Assembly: GCA_963760375.1 (NCBI GenBank)
Contig: CAVXCS010000007.1
Coordinates: 806,001 to 870,000, forward strand
Direction of reading: 5' to 3'
DNA length: 64,000 nucleotides
From: Pelagihabitans sp963760375
GTDB lineage: Bacteria > Bacteroidota > Bacteroidia > Flavobacteriales > Flavobacteriaceae
The notes under the pieces are model-generated. The model made no database searches, was not told the DNA's origin, and saw only the letters and a list, made by a program, of their open reading frames with translations. Each line of letters opens with the position of its first letter. Positions within the stretch are counted from its first letter, which is position 1. This document shows, one piece after another, positions 26,989 through 36,609 of the stretch. The translations under genes and the position numbers were made by a program.

Positions 26989-27702
26989 CTACATCTTTAA
27001 GTAGAAATCCTTGGTCAGGGCTATATAGGCCGGGGTGTAATCATGGCGTTTGGTTTCAATGGTCAGTTCATCGATCGCAACAGCGGCTTTGCTTAAGCAA
27101 AACGCTATCAAACTGCGTTTATAGGCGGTTTTCGGACTTCCTTTGACCCGGGTAATGCGACTGGCATATAATCCTACTTGTCTGGCTAGCTCCAAAAATC
27201 CCTGCTCCTCCACGTAAGGCAGTATCACCGTGAAAGTTCCTTTTGGGGAAAGCAATGTTGCTACCCCCTTTACCAAAGCTTCAAAAGGCAATGATTGGTT
27301 TTGTCGCGCCCTGTCCCTTGAAAGATCTCCAATGGAAACCTGTTCGGTGAAAAACGGTGGATTGGAAACGATGAGGTCGTAGGGCGTTTCTATTTCAGCA
27401 ACAAATTCGTCAAGGCTGGCATGATAACAGAAGAGTCGGTCGGCCCATGGGGAAGCCTCGAAATTTTCGACGCACTGTTCATAAGCGGCCCCTTCGATTT
27501 CCACGGCATCGATGGTTTCGGCCGTGCTTCTCTGCGCGAGCATCAAGGCAATCAAGCCTGTGCCCGTGCCGATATCCAAAATAGTGTCGGGATGGTCGGC
27601 CAAAGGGGTCCATGCCCCAAGCAAGACCCCATCGGTACCCACCTTCATGGCACAGCGATCATGATGAAGGGCAAAGTGCTTGAATTGGAAGGGTCTGGCC
27701 AT
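26989..27702 (-). CDS. trmN6: tRNA1(Val) (adenine(37)-N6)-methyltransferase
   Basis: 237 residues from ATG 27702 (MARPFQFKHFALHHDRCAMKV), the start that matches the family length; the frame is open further upstream but without similarity. SAM-binding motif LDIGTGTGLIALMLAQR (about residues 44-60) and the N6-adenine methyltransferase motif SNPPFF near residue 115. KFAL/KVGTDGVLLGAW at the N-terminus is typical of YfiC/TrmN6. Convergent with the dimethylargininase-like gene, divergent from the CHRD lipoprotein. Confidence 0.9.
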   Translation of the reverse strand: MARPFQFKHFALHHDRCAMKVGTDGVLLGAWTPLADHPDTILDIGTGTGLIALMLAQRSTAETIDAVEIEGAAYEQCVENFEASPWADRLFCYHASLDEFVAEIETPYDLIVSNPPFFTEQVSIGDLSRDRARQNQSLPFEALVKGVATLLSPKGTFTVILPYVEEQGFLELARQVGLYASRITRVKGSPKTAYKRSLIAFCLSKAAVAIDELTIETKRHDYTPAYIALTKDFYLKM

Positions 27703-27862
27703 TTGATGATCTATCCGGATATCAAAGATCGTGCTTTCGCCAAAAAGAGCATCCATCCGGCAACACAATCTCGAAAAATAATTGTTTAACAAAAAATTAT
27801 AAAAATTAAACAAAATAATAGATTCGATACCTGTAATTTTAGGAAAAAATATAAAAACAGCT

Positions 27863-29428
27863 ATGAATACAAAGAAAACAAGTATTTTAAAATCCTTGCC
27901 CCTTGTCTTATTAGTCATGCTCGGCCTGGCCTGCAGTAATGACGATAACGGCTATGGAGGCGCTATCGACGACACACCCATGGCGACCGCTACCACCAGG
28001 ACCTATCTATTGGGATCGGTGGCCGTGCCCGATATTTCCGGGACCGCCACTTTCACCAAGTTCACCGATAATTCGGTTACCGTAGACCTCGAAATACAAA
28101 ATACCCCGGCCGGCGGACAGCACCCTGCCCATATTCATTTCAATACGGCCGTCGAAGGGGGAGGAATTGCGATTACCCTTGGCACCGTGAACGGTGATAC
28201 CGGGACCAGTAGCATCAATTTCAAAACTTTGGACGATGGTTCGGCCATTACCTATGAGGAATTGCTGGATTTTGATGGCTACATCAATGTGCATTTGAGT
28301 GCCGAGGAGCTCGGCACCATTGTTGCCCAGGGCGATATTGGGCAGAACGAACTCACCCAAACTGTGAAAACCTATGTGCTCAACAGCGTTGCCGTGCCCG
28401 ATATCGATGGTACCGCAACCTTTACAAAACGGGTGAACGGGGAAGCCCTTGCCATCATTGCACTGAACAATACCCCTGAAGGTGGAATACATCCGGGCCA
28501 TATCCACTTCAACACCGCAGCGGAGGGAGGCGATATCGCCTTCACGTTCAACCCAGTAAACGGAGATACCGGTTTGAGCGTTACCAATGTTGCCAGTTTG
28601 GATGACGATACCCCATTCTTATATGACGATATTTTGGAATTCGATGGCTATATCAATGTTCATTTGAGTGCGGAAGCGTTGGGAACCATCGTTGCACAAG
28701 GCGATATCGGTCAGAATGAGTTGACAGGGACCTCGAAAGTCTATGTATTGAACCCCGTCGCTGTTCCCGACATAGAGGGTACGGCCACCTTTTTTGAAAG
28801 GGTCAATGGAGAGGCCTTGGCAACGATCCAATTGGTCAATACCCCCCAAGGAGGTAGCCACCCCGGGCATATCCATATGAACGATGCGGCGACCGGAGGT
28901 GGGATCGTCTTCACGTTTAATCCGGTGGACGGCGATACGGGCTTGAGCAATACAAATGTGGCCGAACTGGATGATGCGACGCCATTTGGTTATGACGAAG
29001 TGCTCACCTACAATGGCTATATCAACATTCATTTGAGCGCCGATAATTTGGCGACCTTGGTCGCACAAGGCGACATAGGATCAAATATTGATCCTTCCGC
29101 AACGGAGACCATTAACTATGATGTCACGAACATCGGCACTACTTCCTATGTCTTCAACGGTAACGGCCTCACCGATGCCGATAATCCGGACATTACCTTG
29201 GTAAGGGGCAATACCTATACTTTTACCATTAACGCCTCCGGACATCCTTTCTTTATAAAAACCGTACAGGGAAATTCCAATGCCAACGCTTACGCAAATG
29301 GGGTGACCGACAATGGGGAACAAAATGGGACAATCACTTTCGTGGTTCCGATGGATGCCCCGGATACCCTCTATTACAATTGCCAGTTTCATTCTGCGAT
29401 GACGGGAACAATCAATATCACTGGATAA
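27863..29428 (+). CDS. Lipoprotein with three CHRD domains and a C-terminal cupredoxin
   Basis: 521 residues. SPII signal (VLLVMLGLAC, Cys about residue 25). Three CHRD repeats begin near residues 47, 170 and 293, each with xxVAVPDIxGTATF, GHIHFN/GHIHMN, and GYINVHLSAEELGTIVAQGDIG. The repeat period is exactly 369 nt in both steps. The last 100 residues form a cupredoxin-like domain: LVRGNTYTFTINASGHPFFI, then YYNCQFHSAM, giving the His, Cys, His and Met ligands of a type I copper site. CHRD domains occur in chordin and in bacterial surface proteins; their role in bacteria is not settled. A copper-binding electron-transfer or metal-sensing surface role is inference. Confidence 0.88.
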   Translation: MNTKKTSILKSLPLVLLVMLGLACSNDDNGYGGAIDDTPMATATTRTYLLGSVAVPDISGTATFTKFTDNSVTVDLEIQNTPAGGQHPAHIHFNTAVEGGGIAITLGTVNGDTGTSSINFKTLDDGSAITYEELLDFDGYINVHLSAEELGTIVAQGDIGQNELTQTVKTYVLNSVAVPDIDGTATFTKRVNGEALAIIALNNTPEGGIHPGHIHFNTAAEGGDIAFTFNPVNGDTGLSVTNVASLDDDTPFLYDDILEFDGYINVHLSAEALGTIVAQGDIGQNELTGTSKVYVLNPVAVPDIEGTATFFERVNGEALATIQLVNTPQGGSHPGHIHMNDAATGGGIVFTFNPVDGDTGLSNTNVAELDDATPFGYDEVLTYNGYINIHLSADNLATLVAQGDIGSNIDPSATETINYDVTNIGTTSYVFNGNGLTDADNPDITLVRGNTYTFTINASGHPFFIKTVQGNSNANAYANGVTDNGEQNGTITFVVPMDAPDTLYYNCQFHSAMTGTINITG

Positions 29429-29447
29429 CGATTTTTCAAGGATTGGA

Positions 29448-29478
29448 CAAAAACCCATGGTTTTGCCATGGGTTTTTT
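29448..29478. terminator. Bidirectional terminator
   Basis: Stem AAAACCCATGG / CCATGGGTTTT with a T run on the right and an A run on the left, between the convergent CHRD lipoprotein and sulfatase genes. Confidence 0.88.
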
Positions 29479-29481
29479 CAA

Positions 29482-30921
29482 TTATAACGTGTCCTGTACC
29501 TTACCCGCTTCCCTTGTTTCATTCCCCTTCATGTTGAAGAGGGAATCACCTAACCTCTTCCGCATCCTATCGGCAATGGCCTTGATTTCTGCGACCACTT
29601 CGGGATGTGCACTGGCCACGTTCCTCGTCTCACTTTCATCGGCCATGAGGTCATAAAGCTCGATTTCCTTCAAGGTCACCATCCTATATTCCCCTGGGAG
29701 CCCGTCTTTACCGGGTTCTTGCCCCTCCATGGTACGGTAGGTATGGGGAAAATACAGTTTCCACTGACCATAGCGCACCCCGAAAAGTTCGTTAACACGA
29801 TAATAGAAAAAATAGGCTTCCTGCGGACTTTGATCGGTTTCCCCGGTAAGGATTTTCCATACACTTTTACCGTCTATGGTTCTTTCAGGGAGTTTCGAAT
29901 GGGTGATTTCCGCGATGGTGGGCAATAGGTCGATGGCCATGACGGGAACATCGATGATGGCCCCGGCCTTTATTTTACCCGGATATCTAATGATGAACGG
30001 TTCGCGCTGGCCACCTTCCCAGGCCGTACCCTTTCCTTCCCGAAAAGGCAGGGCGCTTCCTGCATGGTTGCCATATGACAACCAGGGCCCATTGTCGGAG
30101 GTGAAGATGACCAAGGTATTGCTGTCAAGGCCATTTTTCTTAAGGGCCTCCAAGATCTTCCCCACCGACCAGTCGATTTCCATGATCACATCACCATATA
30201 GTCCCCTTTTCGATTTGCCCTTGAACTTATCGGAAACAAATAGGGGAACATGGGGTTGGGGGTGGGCGACGTAAAGAAAAAATGGATAGTCTTTGTTCCG
30301 ATTGATAAAATCAACGCTGCGTTCGGTGATCTGGGTGGTCAATTGTGTCTGGTCGGTCAGCGTATCGATGACCGACACATTTTCGATCAGGGGCAGGGGC
30401 CCAAAATTGAAAATCGGGCCTTGCTGCGGGTGCAACGGCCACATATCGTTCGAATAGGGGATGCCAAAGTATTCCTCGAACCCATGGTTCGCCGGTAAAA
30501 ATTTGGGATGGTCGCCCAAGTGCCATTTGCCAAAAATAGCGGTCCGGTAACCGTTGTCCTTTAACATTTCCGCCAAAGTGGTTTCACTGGGATGCAACCC
30601 TGCACTGCTATTGGGCATCATGGCATTGTGTATGCCGATGCGGTTCGGATAACAGCCGGTGAGGATGCCTGCCCTTGATGCCGAACAAACCGCTTGGGCA
30701 GCATAAAAATTGGTGAGTTTAGCCCCTTCCCGCGCCAGTTGATCGAGGTGGGGCGTTATGATGTCATCGGCACCAAACACCCCGACATCCCCATAGCCTT
30801 GGTCGTCGGTGAAAATGAGTACGATGTTGGGTTCCCGATCTGGCGACGCTTGTTTTTCTGCTTGTTTTCGGCCGCAACAAACCGTTATCGCGGCAATAAA
30901 AAGGGGAATGAAATAACGCAT
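29482..30921 (-). CDS. Sulfatase (formylglycine type, S1 family) lipoprotein
   Basis: 479 residues with a lipoprotein-like signal (PLFIAAITVCC). Metal and catalytic motifs: FTDDQGYGDVG (calcium-binding Asp pair), CSASRAGILTGCYPNRIG with the CxAxR-type site whose Cys becomes formylglycine, KWHLGD and FTSDNGPW. Known for the family: removal of sulfate esters from polysaccharides, after maturation by an anaerobic-type maturase not encoded in this window. The Ser at the position normally Pro (CSASR versus CxPxR) is within what maturases accept. The other sulfatase here is at 37407-38831. Confidence 0.93.
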   Translation of the reverse strand: MRYFIPLFIAAITVCCGRKQAEKQASPDREPNIVLIFTDDQGYGDVGVFGADDIITPHLDQLAREGAKLTNFYAAQAVCSASRAGILTGCYPNRIGIHNAMMPNSSAGLHPSETTLAEMLKDNGYRTAIFGKWHLGDHPKFLPANHGFEEYFGIPYSNDMWPLHPQQGPIFNFGPLPLIENVSVIDTLTDQTQLTTQITERSVDFINRNKDYPFFLYVAHPQPHVPLFVSDKFKGKSKRGLYGDVIMEIDWSVGKILEALKKNGLDSNTLVIFTSDNGPWLSYGNHAGSALPFREGKGTAWEGGQREPFIIRYPGKIKAGAIIDVPVMAIDLLPTIAEITHSKLPERTIDGKSVWKILTGETDQSPQEAYFFYYRVNELFGVRYGQWKLYFPHTYRTMEGQEPGKDGLPGEYRMVTLKEIELYDLMADESETRNVASAHPEVVAEIKAIADRMRKRLGDSLFNMKGNETREAGKVQDTL

Positions 30922-30979
30922 TTTGTTTTGAGCTTACCCCTTAAATGTAAGATAAAAAAATACGTTGACCTAAGCCGCC

Positions 30980-31603
30980 TTACTTGGCTGATTCGTCATG
31001 GTGCACCGAATTCTCCTTGCTTTGGTCATAATAATTGTTGAGGATCGATTTCATCTTCGCCTTCCCTTTCGACACCATGTTGATCTCTGTCCAGATCGTT
31101 TCTGTGATAAGTTCTCTTAATGGCTGATCGAGCTTGGGAATATTCCCGAAAACCCCCATTAACTTTTTGTCCCAGGTTTTGTAGTATCGCAAGAGATCAT
31201 CCGGATATACGATTTTTCGCTTGGTGCCCTCATCGATCCCCCTGAAAGGCTGGGGGATGTTGAGATAGCCATAATCATCGGTCAGTTGTTCCCCGGGTTG
31301 TATATCCCTAATGGCCAGTTCAAAGTCGTATGCGGAGGTAAGACAGTTGCTGTTAAAACTATGGTTGACATACCTGCCAAGATCCCAACAGAGCACGAAG
31401 TTTCCGTCGCTGTTGCGATAGGTATAGGTATCCAAGATGTTCTGGTAGATCGGCGACATGGCTTCGAAGGCGGCTGGAGTGAATTCCCTGTCCAGTTTGT
31501 CGAGCACCCAGGTAATGGTGCCCGCAGGAATAAATTCGGTGGCCACGACGCCATAGCCAACTTCACGGCTGATGAATTTCAATTCGGTATTTGGGTGTAT
31601 CAT
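30980..31603 (-). CDS. SET-domain protein
   Basis: 207 residues; SET fold throughout: GYGVVATEFIPAGTITWVL (first strand pair), RYVNHSFNSNC (the NHS-type SAM/Lys-channel motif, about residues 77-87), and ELAIRDIQPGEQLTDDYGYLN with the catalytic-site Tyr. The last 60 residues are helical and Lys-rich. SET proteins are protein lysine methyltransferases in eukaryotes; bacterial ones are rarer, with ribosomal or chromatin-like targets proposed. The window gives no hint of a target. Monocistronic or with the sulfatase 58 bp downstream. Confidence 0.82.
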   Translation of the reverse strand: MIHPNTELKFISREVGYGVVATEFIPAGTITWVLDKLDREFTPAAFEAMSPIYQNILDTYTYRNSDGNFVLCWDLGRYVNHSFNSNCLTSAYDFELAIRDIQPGEQLTDDYGYLNIPQPFRGIDEGTKRKIVYPDDLLRYYKTWDKKLMGVFGNIPKLDQPLRELITETIWTEINMVSKGKAKMKSILNNYYDQSKENSVHHDESAK

Positions 31604-31791
31604 AGTGTTTGTGCGTTGATTTATGGTTCAATATGCCATCCTTTCGAATCGCCTTTTCCCATGCTGTTTCATGAATCTAAAGTAATGGATTTTCCATTGG
31701 AAAAAACATTCGTACCAACTATTCATAGGTTAGTTTTTAACAACTTTGCCAACTTCATAAGGCATGATTCCCAAAGGGGTTTAGGCATGGC

Positions 31792-32085
31792 TCATGGCAA
31801 AGGTTCATAGTCGAGTTCGAGAAAATCGGCAACGCCATCCCTCCAAAAATCCTTGAGGAATGCCGTGTGATCTGGATGTTGATTGTAGGCGTCATAGGCC
31901 GCTTTCGATTCAAACTCCATCGAGAGTCCATATTCAAAGGCATTCTTTTTACTGATCTGGCGAAATCCTTTAAAATGGCTGACCCCTCGAATCGATGCCA
32001 ATTGCATGGCAGCCTCCAGAAAACGTTTTTCTGCCTCGGAACCCTTGGCGTATTTCAATTTAAAAACGACTGTATGTTGTATCAT
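31792..32085 (-). CDS. Stress-responsive alpha/beta-barrel (Dabb) protein
   Basis: 97 residues, one Dabb domain: opens MIQHTVVFKLKYAKGSEAEKRF, has GVSHFKGFRQ and the close YNQHPDHTAFLKDFW. Such proteins form dimeric ferredoxin-like barrels; roles range from stress tolerance to small-molecule binding. In polysaccharide-degrading Bacteroidota they are often near sugar enzymes, as here (divergent from the dehydrogenase at 32174). Function not known. Confidence 0.85.
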   Translation of the reverse strand: MIQHTVVFKLKYAKGSEAEKRFLEAAMQLASIRGVSHFKGFRQISKKNAFEYGLSMEFESKAAYDAYNQHPDHTAFLKDFWRDGVADFLELDYEPLP

Positions 32086-32173
32086 GGCTTTTTTCTGGCT
32101 TGGGCTTTATATGGCTTAAGTAGTAGGGAATATAATTAATTTTTATAAATTACTTCTTTTTAAAACCAGGTAT

Positions 32174-34960
32174 ATGTTGAATCGACGATTCGCACTTCAT
32201 TTCACCCGCTTCTTGTCACCATTATTTATAGCGCTCATTGTTACGAGCTGTACTCCAAAAGAAAAAGATCCCGATAATGTGGCCAAGGTGATCGGAACGA
32301 TGTCTGACACCTTGCCCAACATAGCGCTGCCCGAAGATGCAGACCCGGAAGCCGAGGATTGGGCAGGCATTGACCTGGAACCCAAAAATCCGGTTCTTCC
32401 TTTGTATCCCGATGCCGAACAGCAACTTTTTCTATTGCCCGATGGCTATCATATAGAAGCTGTTTTGACCGAACCAAAGATCGAGCAACCCGGCGCAATA
32501 GCTTTTGATGGAAATGGAAGAATGTATGTCCTTGAATTGCGGACCTATATGCTGACGGCCGATTCTGATGGGACCCTCGAGCCCGTAAGCAGAATTTCCC
32601 GATGGGAAGATCGGGACAACGATGGTAAATATGAAACCGGAGGTGTATTTGTGGATAGCCTTATTTTTCCGCGCTTCGTGCTCCCGTATGGAAAGGATGC
32701 GGTATTGACCATGAATTCCGATGAGGACAATGTGTACAAGTTTACCGATACCGATGGGGATGGCAAAGCCGATAAAAAGGAATTTTTCACCAATAAATAT
32801 GGACGATCGGGCAATGTGGAGCACCAACAAGCCTTTATGTACTGGGGCATGGACAACTGGCTTTACAGTACCGTGAACGCTTTCCGGGTAAAGGAGACCC
32901 CAGGAGGGGTCATTCGCGAACCGACCGGCTACAATCGTGCCCAATGGGGCATAACCCATGACGATGATGGAAAACTATGGTTTCAGGGCGGTGCCAGTGG
33001 CGTGCCCTCCTATTTTCAGTTCCCCATCCACTATGGCACATTCACCGTGGAAAACCAATTTGCGGAAGGCTTCGAAGTACCTTGGGGCGCACCGGTAAAG
33101 ATTGGCGATATGCAAGGGGGGATGGATGAAATTCGCCAGCCCGATGGTTCCTTGAACAGGGTCACAGGAGCTGCAGGAAACGACATTTACAGGGGTGACC
33201 GTTTGCCAAAGGAGGTATACGGAAAATTGTTTTATGGGGAGCCGGTGGCCAGGATTGTGCGCCAAATCAATCCGGTGGTTTCAGAAGGCCTCACCACTTT
33301 GCACAATGACTATCAAGATCGGAAATCGGAATTTCTTCGATCTACCGATCCCTTGTTTCGCCCGGTCGATATGGTCACCGCACCCGATGGTACGATGTAT
33401 GTGGTCGACATGTACCACGGCATCATTCAGGAAGGGCAATGGGCACAAAAAGGAACCTATTTGAGAGCCAAAATCGAACAATACCAGCTCGATAAGGTAG
33501 TGGGCCTTGGAAGGATATGGCGCATCACCCATGATAGCAAAGAAAGGGACAAGGAGCAGCCAAGGATGTTCGAAGAAACCCCTGCACAATGGGTTGCCCA
33601 TTTAGAACACCCGAACGGTTGGTGGCGCGATAAAGCGCAACAATTGATCGTATTGTCAAAGGACAGGAGCACGGTTCCCGCTTTGGCGAAAATGGCCGTC
33701 AACAGCAAAAACATATTGGCCCGCTTTCATGCGCTTTGGAGTTTGGAAGGTTTGGGGGCCCTTGATGCCGATTTGGTTCGTACGCTTTTAAAGGACAACA
33801 ATCCGCGCATGCGAATACAGGCTTTAAGGGCGAGTGAATCTTTGTACAAAGTCGGCAAGCGGCAATTGGCCGGGGATTATACCGCAATGATGAAAGATGC
33901 CGATGTTGATGTTGCGCTGCAGGCCATGCTCACCGCAAACCTGCTCAAAATTCCCACCTTGAACGAAGATGTGAAAGGCCTCATGGCCGCCAACGAGGCC
34001 AAAGGTATCCAGGTGATCGGGGATCAAATATTGAATCCGGTCGAAATGAGGGGCTGGATGATCGATACCGGTCCTGAACTGACCGCTGCCCAACAACAGA
34101 CCATGGAAAGGGGCGCGGTTATTTTTAATGAACTTTGCGCACAGTGCCATGGCCTCAACGGCACGGGTACCCCCTTGGGAAATGGCACCGTAATGGCGCC
34201 TCCTTTGACCGGCTCTCCCAGGGTACAGTCGCATCCCGAATATGTGATAAAAACATTACTGCATGGCTTGGACGGCCCGTTGGACGGGAAGAACTACCCT
34301 GGCGGTATCATGGTGGGCATGGGAGATCAGGAAGATGGTTGGATTGCCGATATCGCAAGTTACATCCGGGTAAATTTGACCAATGGGGCCTCACTGATCA
34401 CACCGGAACAGGTGGCAGAAGTGCGTGCAAAAAGCAAGGCGCAAAAAGGACCTTACCCATTTGAAGCATTATTGGCTTCAGTGCCACAGACCCTATTGCC
34501 CTCTGAAAGCTGGAAAGTAACGGCAAGCCACACGACCCCATCGAGGATCGGAGGTACCGCGGCCCCGTCAAGCGCTTTCAATTTTGAAGGCTGGACCACA
34601 GGGGAAACACAGCAAAAAGGCATGTGGTATCAAATCGAATTTCCCAAAGGCCAGCGTATCACCGAAATCCATTTTAATGCCCCTCCCAAGAGGCGGGGAA
34701 GTTGGCGGGAGAATATTCCGCCCTACCAGACCTATCCGCGGGAATATGAGGTGCAGGTTTCCATGGACGGCACAAACTGGAAAACGGTATCACAGGGGGC
34801 GGGCAGCGATGAGGATGTTGCCATATTGTTCGAGCCGGCACGCGGCAAATTCCTCCGAATCATGCTTACCGCCAACATGGACGAAGTAGGCGAAATTCCA
34901 TGGTCGATGCGGCAAATGAAATTATATGGCATGCTCCAAGAAGATAAAAGTATCAACTAA
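32174..34960 (+). CDS. PVC-type heme-binding dehydrogenase lipoprotein (propeller-HEAT-cytochrome c-discoidin)
   Basis: A 928-residue multidomain lipoprotein (SPII signal FIALIVTSC). Order: N-terminal beta-propeller of the membrane-bound dehydrogenase type (residues 80-440: LPDGYHIEAVLTEPKIEQPGAIAFD, MYVVDMYHGIIQEGQW), HEAT-repeat-like helices (450-610), a cytochrome c domain with CAQCHG near residue 655 and MVGMGD as distal Met region, and a C-terminal discoidin-like F5/8 module (770-920: RITEIHFNAPPKRRG, YEVQVSMDG). Such proteins are thought to oxidise sugars in the periplasm and bind glycans. It is followed after 22 bp by a TIM-barrel epimerase-like gene, probably one operon. Confidence 0.87.
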   Translation: MLNRRFALHFTRFLSPLFIALIVTSCTPKEKDPDNVAKVIGTMSDTLPNIALPEDADPEAEDWAGIDLEPKNPVLPLYPDAEQQLFLLPDGYHIEAVLTEPKIEQPGAIAFDGNGRMYVLELRTYMLTADSDGTLEPVSRISRWEDRDNDGKYETGGVFVDSLIFPRFVLPYGKDAVLTMNSDEDNVYKFTDTDGDGKADKKEFFTNKYGRSGNVEHQQAFMYWGMDNWLYSTVNAFRVKETPGGVIREPTGYNRAQWGITHDDDGKLWFQGGASGVPSYFQFPIHYGTFTVENQFAEGFEVPWGAPVKIGDMQGGMDEIRQPDGSLNRVTGAAGNDIYRGDRLPKEVYGKLFYGEPVARIVRQINPVVSEGLTTLHNDYQDRKSEFLRSTDPLFRPVDMVTAPDGTMYVVDMYHGIIQEGQWAQKGTYLRAKIEQYQLDKVVGLGRIWRITHDSKERDKEQPRMFEETPAQWVAHLEHPNGWWRDKAQQLIVLSKDRSTVPALAKMAVNSKNILARFHALWSLEGLGALDADLVRTLLKDNNPRMRIQALRASESLYKVGKRQLAGDYTAMMKDADVDVALQAMLTANLLKIPTLNEDVKGLMAANEAKGIQVIGDQILNPVEMRGWMIDTGPELTAAQQQTMERGAVIFNELCAQCHGLNGTGTPLGNGTVMAPPLTGSPRVQSHPEYVIKTLLHGLDGPLDGKNYPGGIMVGMGDQEDGWIADIASYIRVNLTNGASLITPEQVAEVRAKSKAQKGPYPFEALLASVPQTLLPSESWKVTASHTTPSRIGGTAAPSSAFNFEGWTTGETQQKGMWYQIEFPKGQRITEIHFNAPPKRRGSWRENIPPYQTYPREYEVQVSMDGTNWKTVSQGAGSDEDVAILFEPARGKFLRIMLTANMDEVGEIPWSMRQMKLYGMLQEDKSIN

Positions 34961-34982
34961 ATAACCGTTAAAATGTACAATT

Positions 34983-36029
34983 ATGAAAGATGAGAAGAAT
35001 CATTTGAGCAGGAGAAAGTTTATCGGTACCACAACGGCTTTTGCGGCCGCGACCGCTTTAGCGGCCCCGTCGCTTTTTGGTGCCCCGGCCATCATCCCCT
35101 CCCTTAGGAAGCGGAGTAGGTTGATCGGCGGGGTAAAAATTGGTGTGATCACCTATTCTTTTAGAAGCATGCCCGATCAAAGTGCCGAAGCGACCCTGCA
35201 ATATGTGCTCGATTGTGGCATCAACGCCATTGAGTTGATGGGCGATCCGGCCGAGAGCTTTGCGGGCAAACCTGAAAATCCGGTCGACCGCCGTGTCTTC
35301 TACGGACTTATGAGGGCCAAACGCGATGGGGCCCTCACCGATAACCAGGAAAAGGAGATGGTAGAAATGCAGGAACGCATGACGGCCTATAACCAGGAAG
35401 TGGCGCTTTGGCGTGCCAAGGTCGGCATGGATAAGTTTGCCGAACTCCGTAAGATGTACAACGATGCCGGCGTAGAGATCTATGCGTTCAAACCGGCAGC
35501 CTTTGGAAAGGACAATACCGATATCGAAATCGATTGGGGTCTGCGGGCCGCAAAAACCTTAGGTGCGAGCCATGTCACCCTGGAACATCCCAGTGACGAC
35601 GCCTGGACCAAAAAATTGGGAGCCATGGGTGCCCAACACCAGGTTTATATCGGATACCATGGCCATGAACAGCAGACGCCTACGTTTTGGGATACCGCCC
35701 TGCAACAATCGCCCCATAACGGACTAAATCTTGACATTGGCCATTATGTGGCAGCAGGGAACAAGGAGCCTCTTGAAATCATAAAACAAAAACACGACCG
35801 CATTTTGAGCATGCACGTCAAAGACCGACAGTCTCCCGAACATGGTAAGGGAAATGTGCTATGGGGAACGGGGGATACGCCCTTGACCCAAGTATTGCAG
35901 CTCATGCGTGACAACCGATATAAGTTTCCGGCGACCATTGAATTGGAGTACGATGTTCCGGCAGATTCCGATCCCATCACGGAAGTAAGAAAATGTATGG
36001 AGTACTGTGCGGGGGCCATTGCCCAATAG
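34983..36029 (+). CDS. Sugar phosphate isomerase/epimerase-like TIM-barrel protein, Tat-exported
   Basis: 348 residues. The start has a twin-Arg motif (LSRRKFIGTTTAFAAATALA) and signal cleavage near residue 34, so the protein is periplasmic. The xylose-isomerase-like TIM barrel follows: GVITYSFRSMPD, CGINAIELMGDPAE, GASHVTLEHPSDD, IGYHGHEQQTP, GLNLDIGHYVAAG and MHVKDRQ, which supply the usual metal ligands. Exported members of this family include lyases or hydrolases of 3-keto-glycosides; that activity is an inference from the sugar-oxidising gene directly upstream. Confidence 0.87.
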   Translation: MKDEKNHLSRRKFIGTTTAFAAATALAAPSLFGAPAIIPSLRKRSRLIGGVKIGVITYSFRSMPDQSAEATLQYVLDCGINAIELMGDPAESFAGKPENPVDRRVFYGLMRAKRDGALTDNQEKEMVEMQERMTAYNQEVALWRAKVGMDKFAELRKMYNDAGVEIYAFKPAAFGKDNTDIEIDWGLRAAKTLGASHVTLEHPSDDAWTKKLGAMGAQHQVYIGYHGHEQQTPTFWDTALQQSPHNGLNLDIGHYVAAGNKEPLEIIKQKHDRILSMHVKDRQSPEHGKGNVLWGTGDTPLTQVLQLMRDNRYKFPATIELEYDVPADSDPITEVRKCMEYCAGAIAQ

Positions 36030-36057
36030 AACAGAAGATGTAAACTTTGGGGTTGGT

Positions 36058-36594
36058 TTAACCTTTGCCCAAATACAGGTCGACAAGACCATCAGGGGTA
36101 GTGACAAAAATGGTTTTTTTGCTCCTGTCAACCTTGGTCACCACCGCATCGGTAATCGGGATCAAGAGTCGTTTCCCCTCCTTTTCCACTTCGAACAATG
36201 CTTGGGCAGTGGTGTCGTTAACACCCGAGATGGTGCCGATATTTCCATGAACGCTATCGACCATGGAAAAACCGATCACTTCGTGGAAATAGAATTTATT
36301 GCCTTCCAATGGAGGCAGGAAGGACAAGGGCAGATAAAGCTCGCATCCCATGATGCCATCTGCCGCCGCTTCGTTCTTCACCTCCTCGAAATCGATCCGC
36401 AACAGGTTCGATCTGTGCAGTCGGCATTTATCAATAAAAAAAGGAACCAGATTGTTTCCGGAAAGGAGAACAAAGACTGATTCCAGATTTTCGTAGAGTT
36501 CGGGTTCATCGGTGTCGATTTTTGCCAACAATTCCCCCTTAAAACTATATTTCGAAACGATTTTTCCGAGGTAGAAACAATCTTCCTTTCGCAT
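36058..36594 (-). CDS. rimM: Ribosome maturation factor RimM
   Basis: 178 residues; helps processing of the 16S rRNA and 30S head assembly. N-terminal RimM domain: DCFYLGKIVSKYSFKGELL; C-terminal PRC-barrel-like half: LLIPITDAVVTKVDRSKKTIFV and the short close DGLVDLYL. Follows rpsP by 15 bp in the same operon. The trmD and rplS genes that usually follow in this order are absent; the next gene converges on it. Confidence 0.93.
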   Translation of the reverse strand: MRKEDCFYLGKIVSKYSFKGELLAKIDTDEPELYENLESVFVLLSGNNLVPFFIDKCRLHRSNLLRIDFEEVKNEAAADGIMGCELYLPLSFLPPLEGNKFYFHEVIGFSMVDSVHGNIGTISGVNDTTAQALFEVEKEGKRLLIPITDAVVTKVDRSKKTIFVTTPDGLVDLYLGKG

Positions 36595-36609
36595 CGTTCC
36601 TTTTAAAAT

